Positions 50,230 to 61,369 of a DNA stretch of 64,000 bases are shown here, piece after piece. The stretch spans positions 1,201,811 to 1,265,810 of the forward strand of contig CACRXP010000111.1 of NCBI GenBank assembly GCA_902702965.1, written 5' to 3'. Numbering within the stretch: the stretch's first letter is position 1; each line of letters opens with the position of its first letter. Origin of the DNA: Spirometra erinaceieuropaei (taxonomy: Eukaryota; Platyhelminthes; Cestoda; Diphyllobothriidea; Diphyllobothriidae). The notes below the pieces were generated by a model that did no database searches, was not told the DNA's origin, and saw only the letters and a program-made list of their open reading frames with translations. The translations under genes were made by a program, and so were the position numbers.

Positions 50230-51000
50230 ATTGAAGTACTCACAGGAGCAAGGGGATTGCACTGCTGACGTTTCGGAGAGCTTGGTCGGTCCTCCATCAT
50301 CAAAGCGTCTAGTGTATAAACCGACCAGAATTTTTAATAGACGGCGGAATTAGTTGGCCTTGGGCTGATTGATTTTTTTCCTGCTTTCGCTGCCTTGGCC
50401 CTCTGACCGTCGTTTGTGAATGTTGGTGGCCTCCTGTGTTGTGTATCGACACCTGAATTGGGATTAGTTCGTTTTTGTCCCATTTTGGTCGTGTTTACTC
50501 AGTATTCTTACACTCCGTATGACCGTCTTGTCCTTGTCATGGCGTATGTAGTGACATTGGACTTTATAGGTCGTAGAAAGGACTAAATGCCTGTTTATGG
50601 AGTTGGCACCTGAGCACCAAGCCTCAAGTGTGAGACGTTCTGTCCTTGAGGACCCCCAGCCTTAGACGGCTGCTCCTTGAAAGCCAAAATTGTGGACGGT
50701 CCGTCCTGTGAGTTAGGGTCTAGTCTCCGAGTTGCCGGTTTTTGCTAATGTAGGCGGGTCTGCAATTTTCCTTCGGTTTCCCCAACTTAGTTGCGGTCTT
50801 AATTGTTACAACGTATTTGACAGACAACTGTTGAGGTCTCAGTGGGTGGCAGTATGTCTTTGGGTTGCAATGAACGGCGACGAATTGTTGCCTAGGGTCG
50901 ATGGGCAGTGCGTACTCTGGGTGGGTTACAACAGTCGTGAAACCGACTCGGAGACTCCTTTAATGTAAGGAATAGCCCTCAAGATTTCGGTTTGTAATTC
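50230..51000 (-). pseudogene. Penelope-II-like copy, third lineage, decayed, with hammerhead tail
   Basis: From about 50985 downward one minus-strand frame reads L-T-L-K-E-S-P-S-R-F, R-V-R-T-A-H-R-P, stop, A-T-I-R-R-R-S-L-Q-P-K-D-I-L-P-P-T-E-T-S-T. It then continues V-V-C-Q-I-R-C-N-N, stop, D-R-N, stop, V-G-E-T-E-G-K-L-Q-T-R-L-H, stop. This is the linker and GIY-YIG region (V-V-Y...Y-V-G-E-T-G) with at least four in-frame stops, two of them at the tyrosine positions. The tail to about 50230 ends in the hammerhead-type motif. Confidence 0.7.
50262..50307 (-). ncRNA. Hammerhead variant of a second lineage (HHR-9)
   Basis: Minus strand: stem I GCU with AGC; core TTGATGA (50303-50297), one change from CTGATGA; stem II GGAG with CUCC around a long loop; then GAAACGTC with the predicted cut before AGC. 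Helix III is again ACGU. The stem sequences are unrelated to HHR-1 and HHR-3, yet the pairing is kept. Confidence 0.5.
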
Positions 51001-53995
51001 TTGTGGTCGTCGTCCGTTCACTCGACGCTTGCTTTGCTTGGTAAAGTAGCTTGGTTATCCATTGGCCCGAAGGAGGTCATAAAGTTATTGTCTTTTTTGG
51101 CTGGTGCGCTGCAATGTGTTGAAACTCTTTCGAATAGAGTGCGGAAACATCTGCGTTTGTGAGACAGTTGTCCCGCTGTCCAGTTGAACAGAACCGGGTC
51201 TACACTGGCCTGTAGCGGACATGACTCATAACCCCTGCTATCGACGTGTGATACGCATTAGGCACGAACTTTACGTCGTGTCTGCCAGTGCACAAAGTCT
51301 CGGCTTAACTCAGAAAAGTCACTGGCGCGTTGGAGACTATACCGCGGGTAAAGTTTACTCAGATCAGATCCAGAGATCAAGCACCCCGACCAAGCGGTCG
51401 TATCTTGTCATTTGGGAAACCCGGATTCATGCAGTACAGATGATGGTCGCTTACCTGTGAGTGGGATGATCTTTGTTTTTCCCAAAAAACACTGTAAGTG
51501 AGAAAAGGTTCGAGCAAGAAAGACACAGCGCAGGTAAACATCGCCAAACATAAATAATCTCTCCAAAGTCACCATCTCTTCCAGTACAAGTTAACCTCAT
51601 CCACAGAGTCACTGGCTACGTTTTATGAACCAATCTGTTTACTGCGAATCACGTTTGATAGAACAAAAAGCATCATATCTCGATGAAGTAACATTAACAG
51701 TATCGCTCAAACTTGATCTTTTGATTTATCAAAAAGGAAAAGGTGTCAATACTTTTCGTAAAAAAAGGAATCAAACGTCTCGAGGCTACTTGCGTAGTTC
51801 TGTCTAGACATACTTTCTTAGTAAGTGTGTTCTCTGTTTAGAGGAAGGACGGACGATGCCATTCCGCGATTAAATATTGGCTCAAGCATAGTTCATAGCA
51901 ACTCGGCAATCCGTTTCGCATAGCAAGTCATTATCCAAGATATTGTAAAATTTAAACTGTACAGGAAGAAAAGGAAACGTTGTATAATTTGCCATAGTAA
52001 TTGCCCAATCCGCTTAGCATCTAAATTTTTCGAAAGCCCGCGCGTTTTCAAGTATTATAAAGAGATTAACAGTAAAACGGACAACAAAGTCAGTTATCAC
52101 TGTGATGCGAATGACAGGTTGTATTATGAATCACACAACTTTGTTAATTCCTGTTTAATAAACTTCTGAATGCATGTAGAGCTTAGCTTGATATGAAACC
52201 TTGTAAATAAGAGCCTGATCACCTTTTTCAGCGCCATCTTTTTTGGGCACAAAGGTCGAACTCGTAATAATAAAATCGTTAATTTTTTATTTGAGGTAGT
52301 GATGGGTCAGCAGACTGCCTGAGCAACTGGGGCCCAAGGTCAAGAATCATGATGCCCCCTATATTGGCTTCGAATCCGTATTCCGGCCTAAAAGGTAACT
52401 AACATTACGTTCTGAATTCTACAAAACATCGATTACGCCAGTCTAAAGTGCAATTACTAGTTCCCTTTGTGTGCCCAAAGAGATGAGGTGGAGTTTAGAA
52501 TCCGTCACTGGCAAAACAACTCCACAAATATTTAAAATAAAAGAATTAGATTGGCGGATTGGACAAATGCATAAAACAACTGATTTGTTTATTATAAATC
52601 AGTTCATTGCAATTGTTTCCACCTTGTCAAATTGTCTGATTGACATCTAGAAGTTCTCTTCCGTTTAAGCATTCTGTGATGAACGGGGATAACACGACCG
52701 AAATTTGCCGTAGGCTAGGCATCAAAAAGTCGAAAGTTTCTATGCCACATTTTCCTCACAATAAACTCTGTCAAAACAGAGATAAAAGTGCTTACAAAAT
52801 TCAAGCAAACCAAAGTTCGGATGAAAACAAAAAAGGATTTCAAAGAGGTGCACTGCGAGAAGACGCGACCACTTAAATAATAATTTCGTTTTTAGACGTC
52901 ACGAATTCACGTTCATGCCCATTAACTGTCACGGCATCAGATAAAGGGAATGGGTGCACTGAGGTTGCAACATTTGATCGATGCATTTGCTCTGCCGAGA
53001 CATATTTATCAGAATTAACGACTTACAAACCCTCCCCCCATAATTTCTGGACATTCATTTCCCTTATCGGATGTTATCTCATATGAGGGGTCCAAATGTG
53101 AATCCTTCTGAAAACGTTTAGCCCTGTGTCGTTTTAACTAGCGAAATAACGCAAAGTCCATCTTGTCGTGACTAGTCATATCAGAAATAATTCAAAAAAT
53201 GCGGAAAATTCTCGTGAAATCATTTTGGAATTTACACTTTATGTATGTGAAAACTGTATAAAAGAGCTATTCTTAGACATTGGCCTGTATATGCCAATTA
53301 AGTTATTCAGTTATTTGTTTGCTTAGGCTTTTTATTCTTCTAAAATTTGAGTCTACTTTAATTACACGATTTTCCGCCTTTAGGCGTTCCCGTATTTCCT
53401 GGAATTTTTTTGGTTTTAACCAACATAATATCTCTTTCAGTATTCATTGTGTGGCTCTTTTTGACCTAAGGTCGTTCACTATTAATTTTTAGTCTTGATC
53501 TATGAAGTTAGGCAGACTTTTGATTAACTGGGGTCTTTTCGCAAATTATATGGTTTTTGCCCCCTGTATCCTGATATGACGGTAATCAAGCGCGGCGGCG
53601 TCGCCAGAAGTGGATCTGAGCCTTCATTTTTTAATCGATCTAGCAGACGAATGTTTGCTTTAGATAAACTCTTATCAGGTGTGTACCAGTATTAAAACGC
53701 GCGGGTGGTTGGAAAAATGGCCTCTTTCACACCCTGATCCCTAATTATCGACCCGCATTTCCCACCTCCACTTGGGAGAAACTATGAGTACTACTCATTT
53801 CTTCATATTGCTCGTTTTAACGCGTGCACTGAGTTCCAGTGAAGTTCCAAAGCGTCAGGCCAATAACTCATTTGTCCCACCGATTATATTTTCTTATCCA
53901 ATTATAAGTTATTGAAAGTAAAATCAAGCTCTCGAGATTGCATTCTTTATTATACTTTTATGGGCATTTTTTGAGTTAAAAACATTCAAACATGC
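51001..53995. other. 3 kb without a recognised gene
   Basis: The 5' part (to about 51480) may still belong to the decayed Penelope copy. The 79-codon frame at 51221-51460 has no motif. A 78-codon frame at 52640-52876 contains a helix-like E-I-C-R-R-L-G-I-K-K-S-K, too short to assign. A perfect 9-base inverted repeat (AACTGATTT/AAATCAGTT) lies at about 52578-52606. A short Penelope-II tail relic with CAAAGCGTCAGGCCAATAA lies near 53848. Confidence 0.4.
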
Positions 53996-54216
53996 CAACA
54001 TTTGCAAATTACTTCCGGAGTTAATTTGAACAGAAAGTCTGTTCGGTGTTATTTCAGTTTCCGCGATGGCTTCCATGTCAAAAATTCATGCAATAAAAGC
54101 CCCCAAACGGCTATAGCCGATTATTTATTCTTTGGGAAGATTGCCGCCGTTACGACCGGGATCAATTGCTGGCAGTCAAAGAACGTCTCAGCGCTGTATT
54201 CTCAAGCAAATAATTT

Positions 54217-54900
54217 ATGTTGGAGGAGGAGGGAGAAAATAGCAGCTGGCCTTCCTGGATGTTTTGGCATTTCGCAGACTGTGGTGGCCTAAAGACCAAA
54301 GTGTTCGATAAAGCGACGAATATGACGCAAGTACAGGACTTTGACTACATTTGCCACAAATGCAGTTACGTAAGGACACCATATCAGCGTATTAAGACAC
54401 AACGAAGTGAAACGGAAGACAGGGTTGCTGAATTACAATACAATCGACGAGTGCTTGAAGTGAATGGCCACCTGCGCAACCCTGTCAACCACTGTAACGG
54501 AAACGGGGGTCAAAATGGCTGAGGGTACGCGTTTAACGACCACGCCAAGTCCGCGTAAACTCATCAGCACTGTCGTATCTAAGTGTTGCAGACCGTTAAC
54601 TGAAGCCAGAACGAAGAGAGAGGGGGCGAAGCTGTGGAATGCCCCCCCCCCCCTACATGGCACATCAGCACACCGCTTATCATAATAAATCCGATGTGCT
54701 TGTGTCCTGCACGGCGCGCTGTAAACCGTTGTTTGGAAGACCGACGATTGGTGAAATAATTTGGTCACTCTTGAGACCGAAAGTTAGGCTAAAAAGGCTC
54801 CTTTTAAATGCAGTCGCTATTGCACTTTCGCCGACTTCAGATTCCAGCCGCTCTCGCGAAAGCATGGTAGATGAGGCGGTAGCGGGTGTTGTTTGACACG
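54217..54900 (+). pseudogene. Possible LINE ORF1 remnant (zinc-finger-like and coiled-coil-like)
   Basis: The frame 54217-54522 reads F-D-K-A-T-N-M-T-Q-V-Q-D-F-D-Y-I-C-H-K-C-S-Y. An F-D-Y-I-C-x-x-C zinc-finger-like segment is followed by a Glu/Arg-rich, probably coiled-coil stretch (E-T-E-D-R-V-A-E-L-Q). A later frame (54639-54896) has E-I-I-W-S-L-L-R-P-K-V-R-L-K-R-L. Several flatworm LINEs carry a first protein with a Cys-rich finger and a coiled coil, but I cannot match it to a named family. Stops and frame changes show decay. A host zinc-finger pseudogene is an alternative. Confidence 0.3.
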
Positions 54901-55104
54901 CGTTTGCGAGTTGTGCAACTTTGTCAGGCACTATGAACGAGGTCACCTTCGGCCGCCTTGATGGCGTAGGAGAGAGCGCGACAGGCGCTGCGAAGGGAGC
55001 GCCTGACAATAAATCAGTTTTTGCGCAGGTCACCAGTGCTGCGTCTTCTCCGAGGGATGTGCGTTGCAAGTGATCACTCTGACGATCGAGCTGTCAACTA
55101 CTAG

Positions 55105-55535
55105 AAGTCAAAAGAGGCACATCGGGCCTGATGCAGTTGCAGACGAAGCAACTGCGTCGGGGAAACTGAAAGACTGCTCCGGACGCGAACAACCGAACAC
55201 GCGATAGCAGGTATGGTGAAATGACGTCAACTCTCAAGTCGCGGCCAATCCGATGAGACCCGGTCACGCATTCAAGTTCGGTGGGGTCGAAATTTGCGTG
55301 GGAGGTGAAAATCGTATGCGCCGCGAGTCTATCAACAAGTACAGTGACCCACCTACCTCATTTTCGGGTCTGAGATTCGGTTCGGCCAAAGTAATTAGCC
55401 AGACCGGTAGGTTAGTTGGTCGAGCAATCACCACGCCAACGTCTAACACGGATGATGAAATTTCAGTAATTTACAACTTGCATGCCGGCTATCAAACAAT
55501 TAGCGCACCAGCGGACCATCATCCTCGATAAAGGG
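55105..55535 (+). pseudogene. Penelope-II copy, decayed endonuclease C-terminal part
   Basis: Nucleotide-level match to 3210-3600 (CTGATGCAGTTGCAGACGAA, GCAACTGCGTCGGGGAAACT, GGACGCGAACAACCGAACAC). The readable frame 55253-55531 has R-P-G-H-A-F-K-F-G-G-V, S-I-N-K-Y-S-D-P-P and T-P-T-S-N-T-D-D-E-I. The nuclease strands are frameshifted beyond reading, and the tail with HHR-6 follows. Confidence 0.75.
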
Positions 55536-55634
55536 GAGAGTGGTTAGCTATCATAGATATATATATATTAGCATAACGATTGCATCTTATAAATGCTGCA
55601 ACTTCCTGTGCACTATTCACCCACTTCTGTCACT

Positions 55635-55676
55635 GTCTCTGATGATGGATTCAAGTGAAAATTCGAAGCGCCAGGC
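55635..55676 (+). ncRNA. Hammerhead variant with GCGC in place of ACGU (HHR-6)
   Basis: Stem I GUCU with AGGC and core CTGATGA (55639-55645) are intact. GAAACGTC is replaced by GAAGCGCC. The two changes fall on the two bases that pair with each other in a hammerhead (positions 15.1 and 16.1), turning the palindrome ACGU into GCGC. Stem II is GGAUUC with AAAUUC, five of six pairs kept. It may be a compensated variant or simple decay. Confidence 0.45.
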
Positions 55677-55729
55677 GAATAAAGCCCTTGTTCCAATGAT
55701 CGCTTCTGCTTCTTGCAAACTACTTCCGG

Positions 55730-57175
55730 AAATTTGCAACTTCGCTTGTATCAATCAAAAACACAGTTTGTCCTCGCCTTTGCAGCGAGCAATGTGAATG
55801 TTTTAGCTAATTTCTTTTGTCTTGGCCGTTGGATACGTGCGCGCGTTTGTCGACTTTCTTCGTCGTGTGTACTTTGATCCAGCTAGAATGGTGTTCGTTC
55901 CTTCATCATGATTGCCTCTCTCGTAGGAATGAGAGGGAGCGCAAATGCGTCAGAGAAGCAGTCTTCACTTATGATTGAGTCCCCGAAGCTCGATGTCTTG
56001 GTAAACTAAACTCATCTTGCCCTCTGGATACGTGCGTGCAATATCATGGTGCGGGCGACGTTATGGGAATTCGTTAGCTGCGTCAGCTGAAAGTGCCTCT
56101 TTAAGGAATCGTTTCTTCCGATAGGTCTTCGGCACGTCCATTTTTGACAGGTTTTCGTACACATTTCGTGCGTCTAGAGTTCCATAGGAAGGCGACTTCG
56201 TTCTCTAGGTTACCTTACCCTAACTCTCCACCAGAATGTCTGATTGTGTTGTCGTTTTCCTCTTGAATAACCCAATCCATTCAATAAATTCTCATTATTA
56301 CTGCGCAAAATCCTGCTAAGTTTATAATGTCGAGCCAGAATCATTTTTCGCTGTTTGTACGATCACGCTATTCATATATTCCCATATACTCATTCCCCTT
56401 AAAATATGTTAGTCATTAGAATAACAAAAGCCTGATAAGTTTTAACAGTCGAATCCGTGCTGTTTATTATCAAACGATGAGGGAAATTTGGCCAGCGTGC
56501 GAAAATAGATCAATGGTTGGAGTAACTGCGCAGATAGTTGTGGAGGGGGGTGATAGAGCGTAGAGGGGTTTTAATTAATGTTCCTTAAAATCCTACGTTT
56601 TAACTATCTTACGACCTAATCTGTTCCCAAGGGGAGCATTGCTACGAGAATAACAAACTGACCCTACGTCCGATTACCAATGTTCAGGCAATGCATTGCG
56701 ATTGAATACCCACCTTTCAAACAATAATTTATTTATTTGTACGGATGAGAACAACTTTTAAGTATTTCCTACATCATAACTCCAAGGAGAGTTGGGGTTT
56801 GGGATGGTACATAATACAACTTGCCACACTTTAAACAATGGTATATACTATTTCAGCGTTTATGCATGCGTCTCATAAGCTAATCTAAATCCCAGCGTTT
56901 TTAATCGTGTTATGCCCTGCGTGTCGTTCTTTACTAGATTACAGAAACTGTTGAAAAGAACGGCACGGTAATACAAGGGGATAAATGAAAGCAACACACA
57001 CGTTACGTGCTATGATGAATTATTTGCTAAGAGAAGACCCTTTAGTAGGGCTGACTTATATGGTCCCTTAGACAGGGCAGGGGGAAAAGGGCGACCGGAC
57101 CAAGCAATAAAGGTGGATCTGCGCAAATTTCTGGAGAAGACAAAATATTCCCGTGTCCAAACCCCAACAATGACT
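55730..57175. other. 1.4 kb without a recognised gene
   Basis: Short frames only. There is a brief duplication-like echo (TTGTCGACTTTCTTCGTCG and GATACGTGCG near 55835 and 56028), otherwise unique sequence. Confidence 0.4.
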
Positions 57176-57179
57176 CCAA

Positions 57180-57370
57180 TATATAACTAAACCGTTGCCT
57201 TAATCTGGACCCCAACCCTAAATCCTTACCCTGCAATTAACATAAGCCCTCTTCCTAGCCCTAAATACGATCCCGACTTGCCTTAACTTTAACTCTAACC
57301 TTAAACCTAATCGCCATCTGAATCCTAAAGTCGATCTTATACCTAGCCCTTATTTCACTGGAGGTTGACT
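57180..57370 (+). repeat. Degenerate telomere-like (CCCTAA)n tract
   Basis: Same drifting CCCAACCCTAAATCC, AGCCCTAAATACG and CTCTAACCTTAAACC units as at 3936-4180. It runs into a GGTTGACTTAAAGCCACCCG block that is echoed near 60106 (GAATTAAGTTAAAGACCACC). Confidence 0.65.
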
Positions 57371-58085
57371 TAAAGCCACCCGTATAGCAGGCAGTTGTTG
57401 TTTGCTTGCCCTGTTTAAGGGACCATATATGTCAGCCTTATCGACCCCTTTCCGAAACAGCTGAAGCACAGCAAAGCTGGCTGTGTGTTTGCCTGACGAA
57501 TAATCACCTGTGGCTGCGCACAGTGCTGGAGTGGATAATGAGTTTAACCACGCAGCCATCACGAGTATTATCCCTGCCAGAAACAGGACAGGCCAAGAAT
57601 TGATTGAAACTTGTGCCTCGGATTACGACACAGTAATTCGGTGCATCAACTCGGTGTCGACATACAGAGCTCTGAGTAGTCACATCCAGACCTGAATGAC
57701 CACATTTTGATTGGTTCGAACCCCCTATAACTTCCGCCTGTCCTGTTCCCGCCTTTACTTTTGACTATGAACCCCGCAAGATTTCGAAAGCTTAGACGGA
57801 TAAAATTGTTCCGGCTGCCAAACAACCTATTTCTTCCCTATTAATGCCGACACCTGGGATCTGAATGCTCCCATCGATTTGTGAACATAATCGCTGCTAT
57901 CACAAAACCCCTAGCTCAAACGGACGCCTTGAAAAACTGTAGAGCCTGTAAAGTCTGTAAGCATAACGTCATAGTAAGGCAAACACGTAAAAATGTGGTT
58001 ATTCCAGCCCGCTTGGCTACCTCACTAGTTCTCGAGGGCTCTTTTGTTGACCATCAAAAGCCCTGCTGTCAATAGAGGCAATGAG
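57371..58085. other. No recognised gene
   Basis: The frame 57881-58075 contains C-R-A-C-K-V-C-K-H-N, a Cys cluster, but it is too short to assign. It runs up to a Penelope-II tail. Direct similarity of GACCATATATGTCAGCC (57421) to the reverse of 57050-57065 hints at a small inverted repeat. Confidence 0.35.
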
Positions 58086-58089
58086 GCGT

Positions 58090-58270
58090 GTCTCAGGAAG
58101 CAGTCATAAAGAAGAAGACATGATCGCAAAACCTTTACTCGCCTGATGTTTTGGATTCCTGCCCGAACTCATCATCTGAGACAGTAGCAGATACGGGTGG
58201 TTCATGCACAAGGGGCTACAATATTTATAGGATGTAGTCGCTATGCTACCACATACCTATGAATATTCGC
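58090..58270 (-). repeat. Penelope-II 3' tail, minus strand, dead hammerhead (HHR-7, 58141-58182)
   Basis: The tail landmarks GGATGTAGTCGCTATGCTAC and ATATTTATAGG are in reverse order. The hammerhead core reads CAGATGA, AAAACATC instead of CTGATGA, GAAACGTC, which should abolish cleavage. Confidence 0.7.
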
Positions 58271-58299
58271 GGCTCCCACCCCCCTTCAACAAGGAGCAT

Positions 58300-58645
58300 T
58301 GCACTTAGTGTGATGACTGTTTGCTGGTTGACATTCGCGTCGTTAATCGAGGCATTTTCATCAGAGGTGTTGGATTTTGTTGTGATGATTGATCAATCAT
58401 CTGACCTACCACGCAAATGTCGGCCATCGAACAATCCTCACACCAAGTGCAACGATTCCCGATGAATAGGGGAAGTGGTGAATTTGCATAGGTGTGCGGT
58501 CTCATAGCGATTGCATCCTGTAAATACTGCAGCTCCTGGCGCTTGAACTGCCCGCATCCGCTATTGTCTCTGGTGATGAGTTCAGGCAGAAACCCGAAAC
58601 GTCAGGCGGATATAGTCCTTGTTCCAACGATTGTGGTTAGTTGAA
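58300..58645 (+). repeat. Penelope-II 3' part, plus strand, with near-intact hammerhead (HHR-8, 58566-58607)
   Basis: Follows the minus-strand tail directly, so the two 3' ends face away from each other as an inverted pair. Stem I GUCU with AGGC and GAAACGTC are intact. The core is CTGGTGA (one change at a conserved A) and stem II is weak. Confidence 0.65.
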
Positions 58646-58913
58646 AGACAACTAGCACAGAAATTTTTCCTTTGCAGAGAACTGACAGACTTGCAGAATA
58701 TGCTGTTGTGTTAACGAAATAATTGACTTCTACATAGTTTGCGCTTGATACATGTCAGATCATCACATCATCCATCTGCATAATCTGCACACTTAAGCAA
58801 ATATCAAAGAGTTCTATTTCGGCAACTGAGCGTTTTTTAGCGCATCACCCGACCTGTGCGTTAATTTAAGTTATGGCGGGAAACAAAATTATCTCTCAGC
58901 TAAGCTAGACGTA

Positions 58914-59819
58914 CAGTAAGTGGGATAACTCACGAAATGTCAACCGAAATTCCGAAATTCGTTTTCGTTTTAAAAAGGTTATTTGAGTAGGGTTGTAAAA
59001 CTCGTCAGCCTGCAACATAATTCAATAATATTTTGGTTACCTCAGGATGCCGGCTTTCGAATGAACTTCCTTCCAGCTACATGCAAAAACTACACGCTGT
59101 AAAAAATAACTACATAAGCAGTGTGCATTTCTCTCCTTGATTTTCGATGCTTCCAAAAGTCCAATTATAATTCATAGAAAACATGCGTAAGAATATTCAT
59201 TCTTTTGCTCATTCGGTAGATAATTACGTCTTCTTCTAATCTTATACTCAAACGAAGGGTATAATTCGGTTTTAAAAACTTTTACAATTTCCAAATAATT
59301 TTGAACCCGCCCTACCATCACACGTGGACTTAGTGTTTCCAAACTACAAGCCGTATATTTTCCGCGTACGGAAAACCACATATTTGTCTATGGTAATAAA
59401 AGGAAACTAAAAAGGCTTCATGAATTTTGGCAGTGGATTTGATCCATATTGTCAACCTTACAAGCCATATTGGTAAATGCGACAATGTGACGATTTAGGA
59501 ACGGCCATTTCACGGTATTTAAAAGTCCCACAATTAGAAACGTTTCTAAAACCGACTTATATCCCTCTTTCGAGTATAAAAGGGCATCGAAAATCAATGA
59601 GAAATATTCATACTATATAATTAGTCATTTTTTTCAGAGTATAGTTTTTGCATGCAGTCTAAAGGAAGTTCGTTTGAAAGCCGACACCCTGGAGTAATTG
59701 AAATATTTTAGAATTATGTTGCCAGCTGGTTGGTTTTACAACCCTACTTAATTAATCTTTTGAAACAAAAACGTATTTCGGAATTTCGGTTGACATTTCA
59801 TTAGTTGGCCCACCTACTG
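58914..59819 (+). mobile_element. Foldback MITE, family A copy A7, complete (906 bp)
   Basis: TA at 58912-58913 and 59820-59821. The ends are CAGTAAGTGGGATAACTCA and TTAGTTGGCCCACCTACTG. The arms have AGGATGCCGGCTTTCGAATG on the left and GAAAGCCGACACCCTGG on the right. The centre carries AAGCCGTATATTTTCCGCG, giving plus orientation. A segment of about 90 bases present in other right arms is missing near 59580. The frame 59172-59381 lies inside it. Confidence 0.85.
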
Positions 59820-59821
59820 TA

Positions 59822-60425
59822 TATGCAGCTGAAATTCATTGCAACAATCTATGAAAGTTAACATCTATGGATATACATTAATAATTTAAATGCATCCTCC
59901 TTATATACGCCGCTGTATTTGAAAGCAAAAATAAGGTTTTTATAGCCGTTGTCGCCTGCCATTTAGTTGTTCGTAACTGGTGGGCAAAAACGATGTTGCT
60001 GCAGGTGGAAAACGCAGTGGGACGAGGAAACCTCGAGAAGGTTACCTATTCATATGCCTAAACTTCGACCCAAAATTAATCCTAGTCCTTAACTCGTTGG
60101 AATTAAGTTAAAGACCACCTGTGTTAGAGGAAGGATGCTGTTTTTCATTCAGTGCCGAATATGTACTAAAAAACTAAGTCAAGACCCAAATAACTCGCAG
60201 GAATTTAAAAAATCTTTGTCTTTAAACCCAATGAAAAACGAAACTCTTATGGGAAGGAAACGGAGGGTAAGCAAACTGTAAACGAAACTTGAGCAGATTA
60301 ATTTTATTGTGTAAGACGTGATAAAAGTAATTTTGAAGATTTAGAACGCTGGCGGGGATCCTGTTCTCATATTCGTTAAGAGCCGAGAAACTCATGGGCA
60401 ATAAGAACTTACTTCTGTTGAGCTA
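59822..60425. other. No recognised gene; short telomere-like stretch near 60060
   Basis: ACCCAAAATTAATCCTAGTCC, then TTAACTCGTTGG at 60068-60100, echoes the 57180 tract. A GAAACGGAGGGTAAGCAAAC block near 60258 is echoed at 61395 (GAAACGCAGGCTAAACGTGC), a duplication on either side of foldback C2. Confidence 0.4.
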
Positions 60426-60429
60426 CCTA

Positions 60430-61366
60430 CAGAAGATGTGCTTACTCATAAAATTTTAACTGAAATTTTTAAATGCGTTTCTGATTCGAAAAGATAGCTA
60501 ATATGTGTTGATATTACTAATAATCTCGCAACAAAATGCCAGGATAGTTCAGTCACGTTGAGATACCGACCTTTGAGTGGGCGTTTTCGGCCGTCTACAA
60601 AAACTACACTCTGCAAAGAAGTGAATACGGAAGTAGTGGAGCCTTTTTAAATTATTTTTGATGCAGTCGAACGTATAATGTAGAAAGCATGCACAAAGGT
60701 ATTTTTCTTGCACTCAATTGGTAGCAAATTGTGTCTTCTCCAAATGTTCCTCTTTATGTGGCAGCATCTGTTGGTTTCAAAATAGGTTCTAATTGCGAGA
60801 TTTTCTAGGAATGTGAAATGTCCATTTGTACAGCAACGACTCAGCACGTTTCTCAATGCCACACGTAAAGCTCACAGCCTGGTCCAGGTCTATTGCAAAC
60901 ATTTTTGAGTCCTATTTGGTCGTTTTTATGAAAAAATACTCAAAATATAGTTTTAAAATCCATAATGCAAGCGTAACAGTAAGCAAAACAAGCACTTACT
61001 CGCAAAATATTTTGAAACTGAAAAGTTTTCTCTCTTAAGGTAGAAAGTTTGAAGAAAATATTATTTGCTATCAAACGAGTACAAGGGGAATATTTTGTGC
61101 ACGTTTTATAAAATATGCTTGAATCTATAAGGTCATTAAAAACCGATGGGAAAATTAATACTACTTGAGTATCCATTCTTTACAGAGTGTAGTTTTTCCG
61201 GACGGTTAAAAAGAGCATGTTTAAAAGCGAGCTTCTTGATGTGATTGAAATATTTTTGAATAATTAATATAATAATATGTATTAAAGCCCTTTTTAAATA
61301 ATCCTTTAGAATCGAAAACGCATTTCAGAATTTCAGACGACGATTCATGAAATAACCCAGTAACTG
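60430..61366 (-). mobile_element. Foldback MITE, family C copy C2, complete (937 bp)
   Basis: TA at 60428-60429 and 61367-61368. The ends are CAGAAGATGTGCTTACTCAT and ATGAAATAACCCAGTAACTG. The arms are more diverged than in A and B but share AAAACTACACTCTGCAAAG on the left and TTTACAGAGTGTAGTTTTT on the right. The frames at 60647-61176 fall inside the element. Confidence 0.75.
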
Positions 61367-61369
61367 TAG

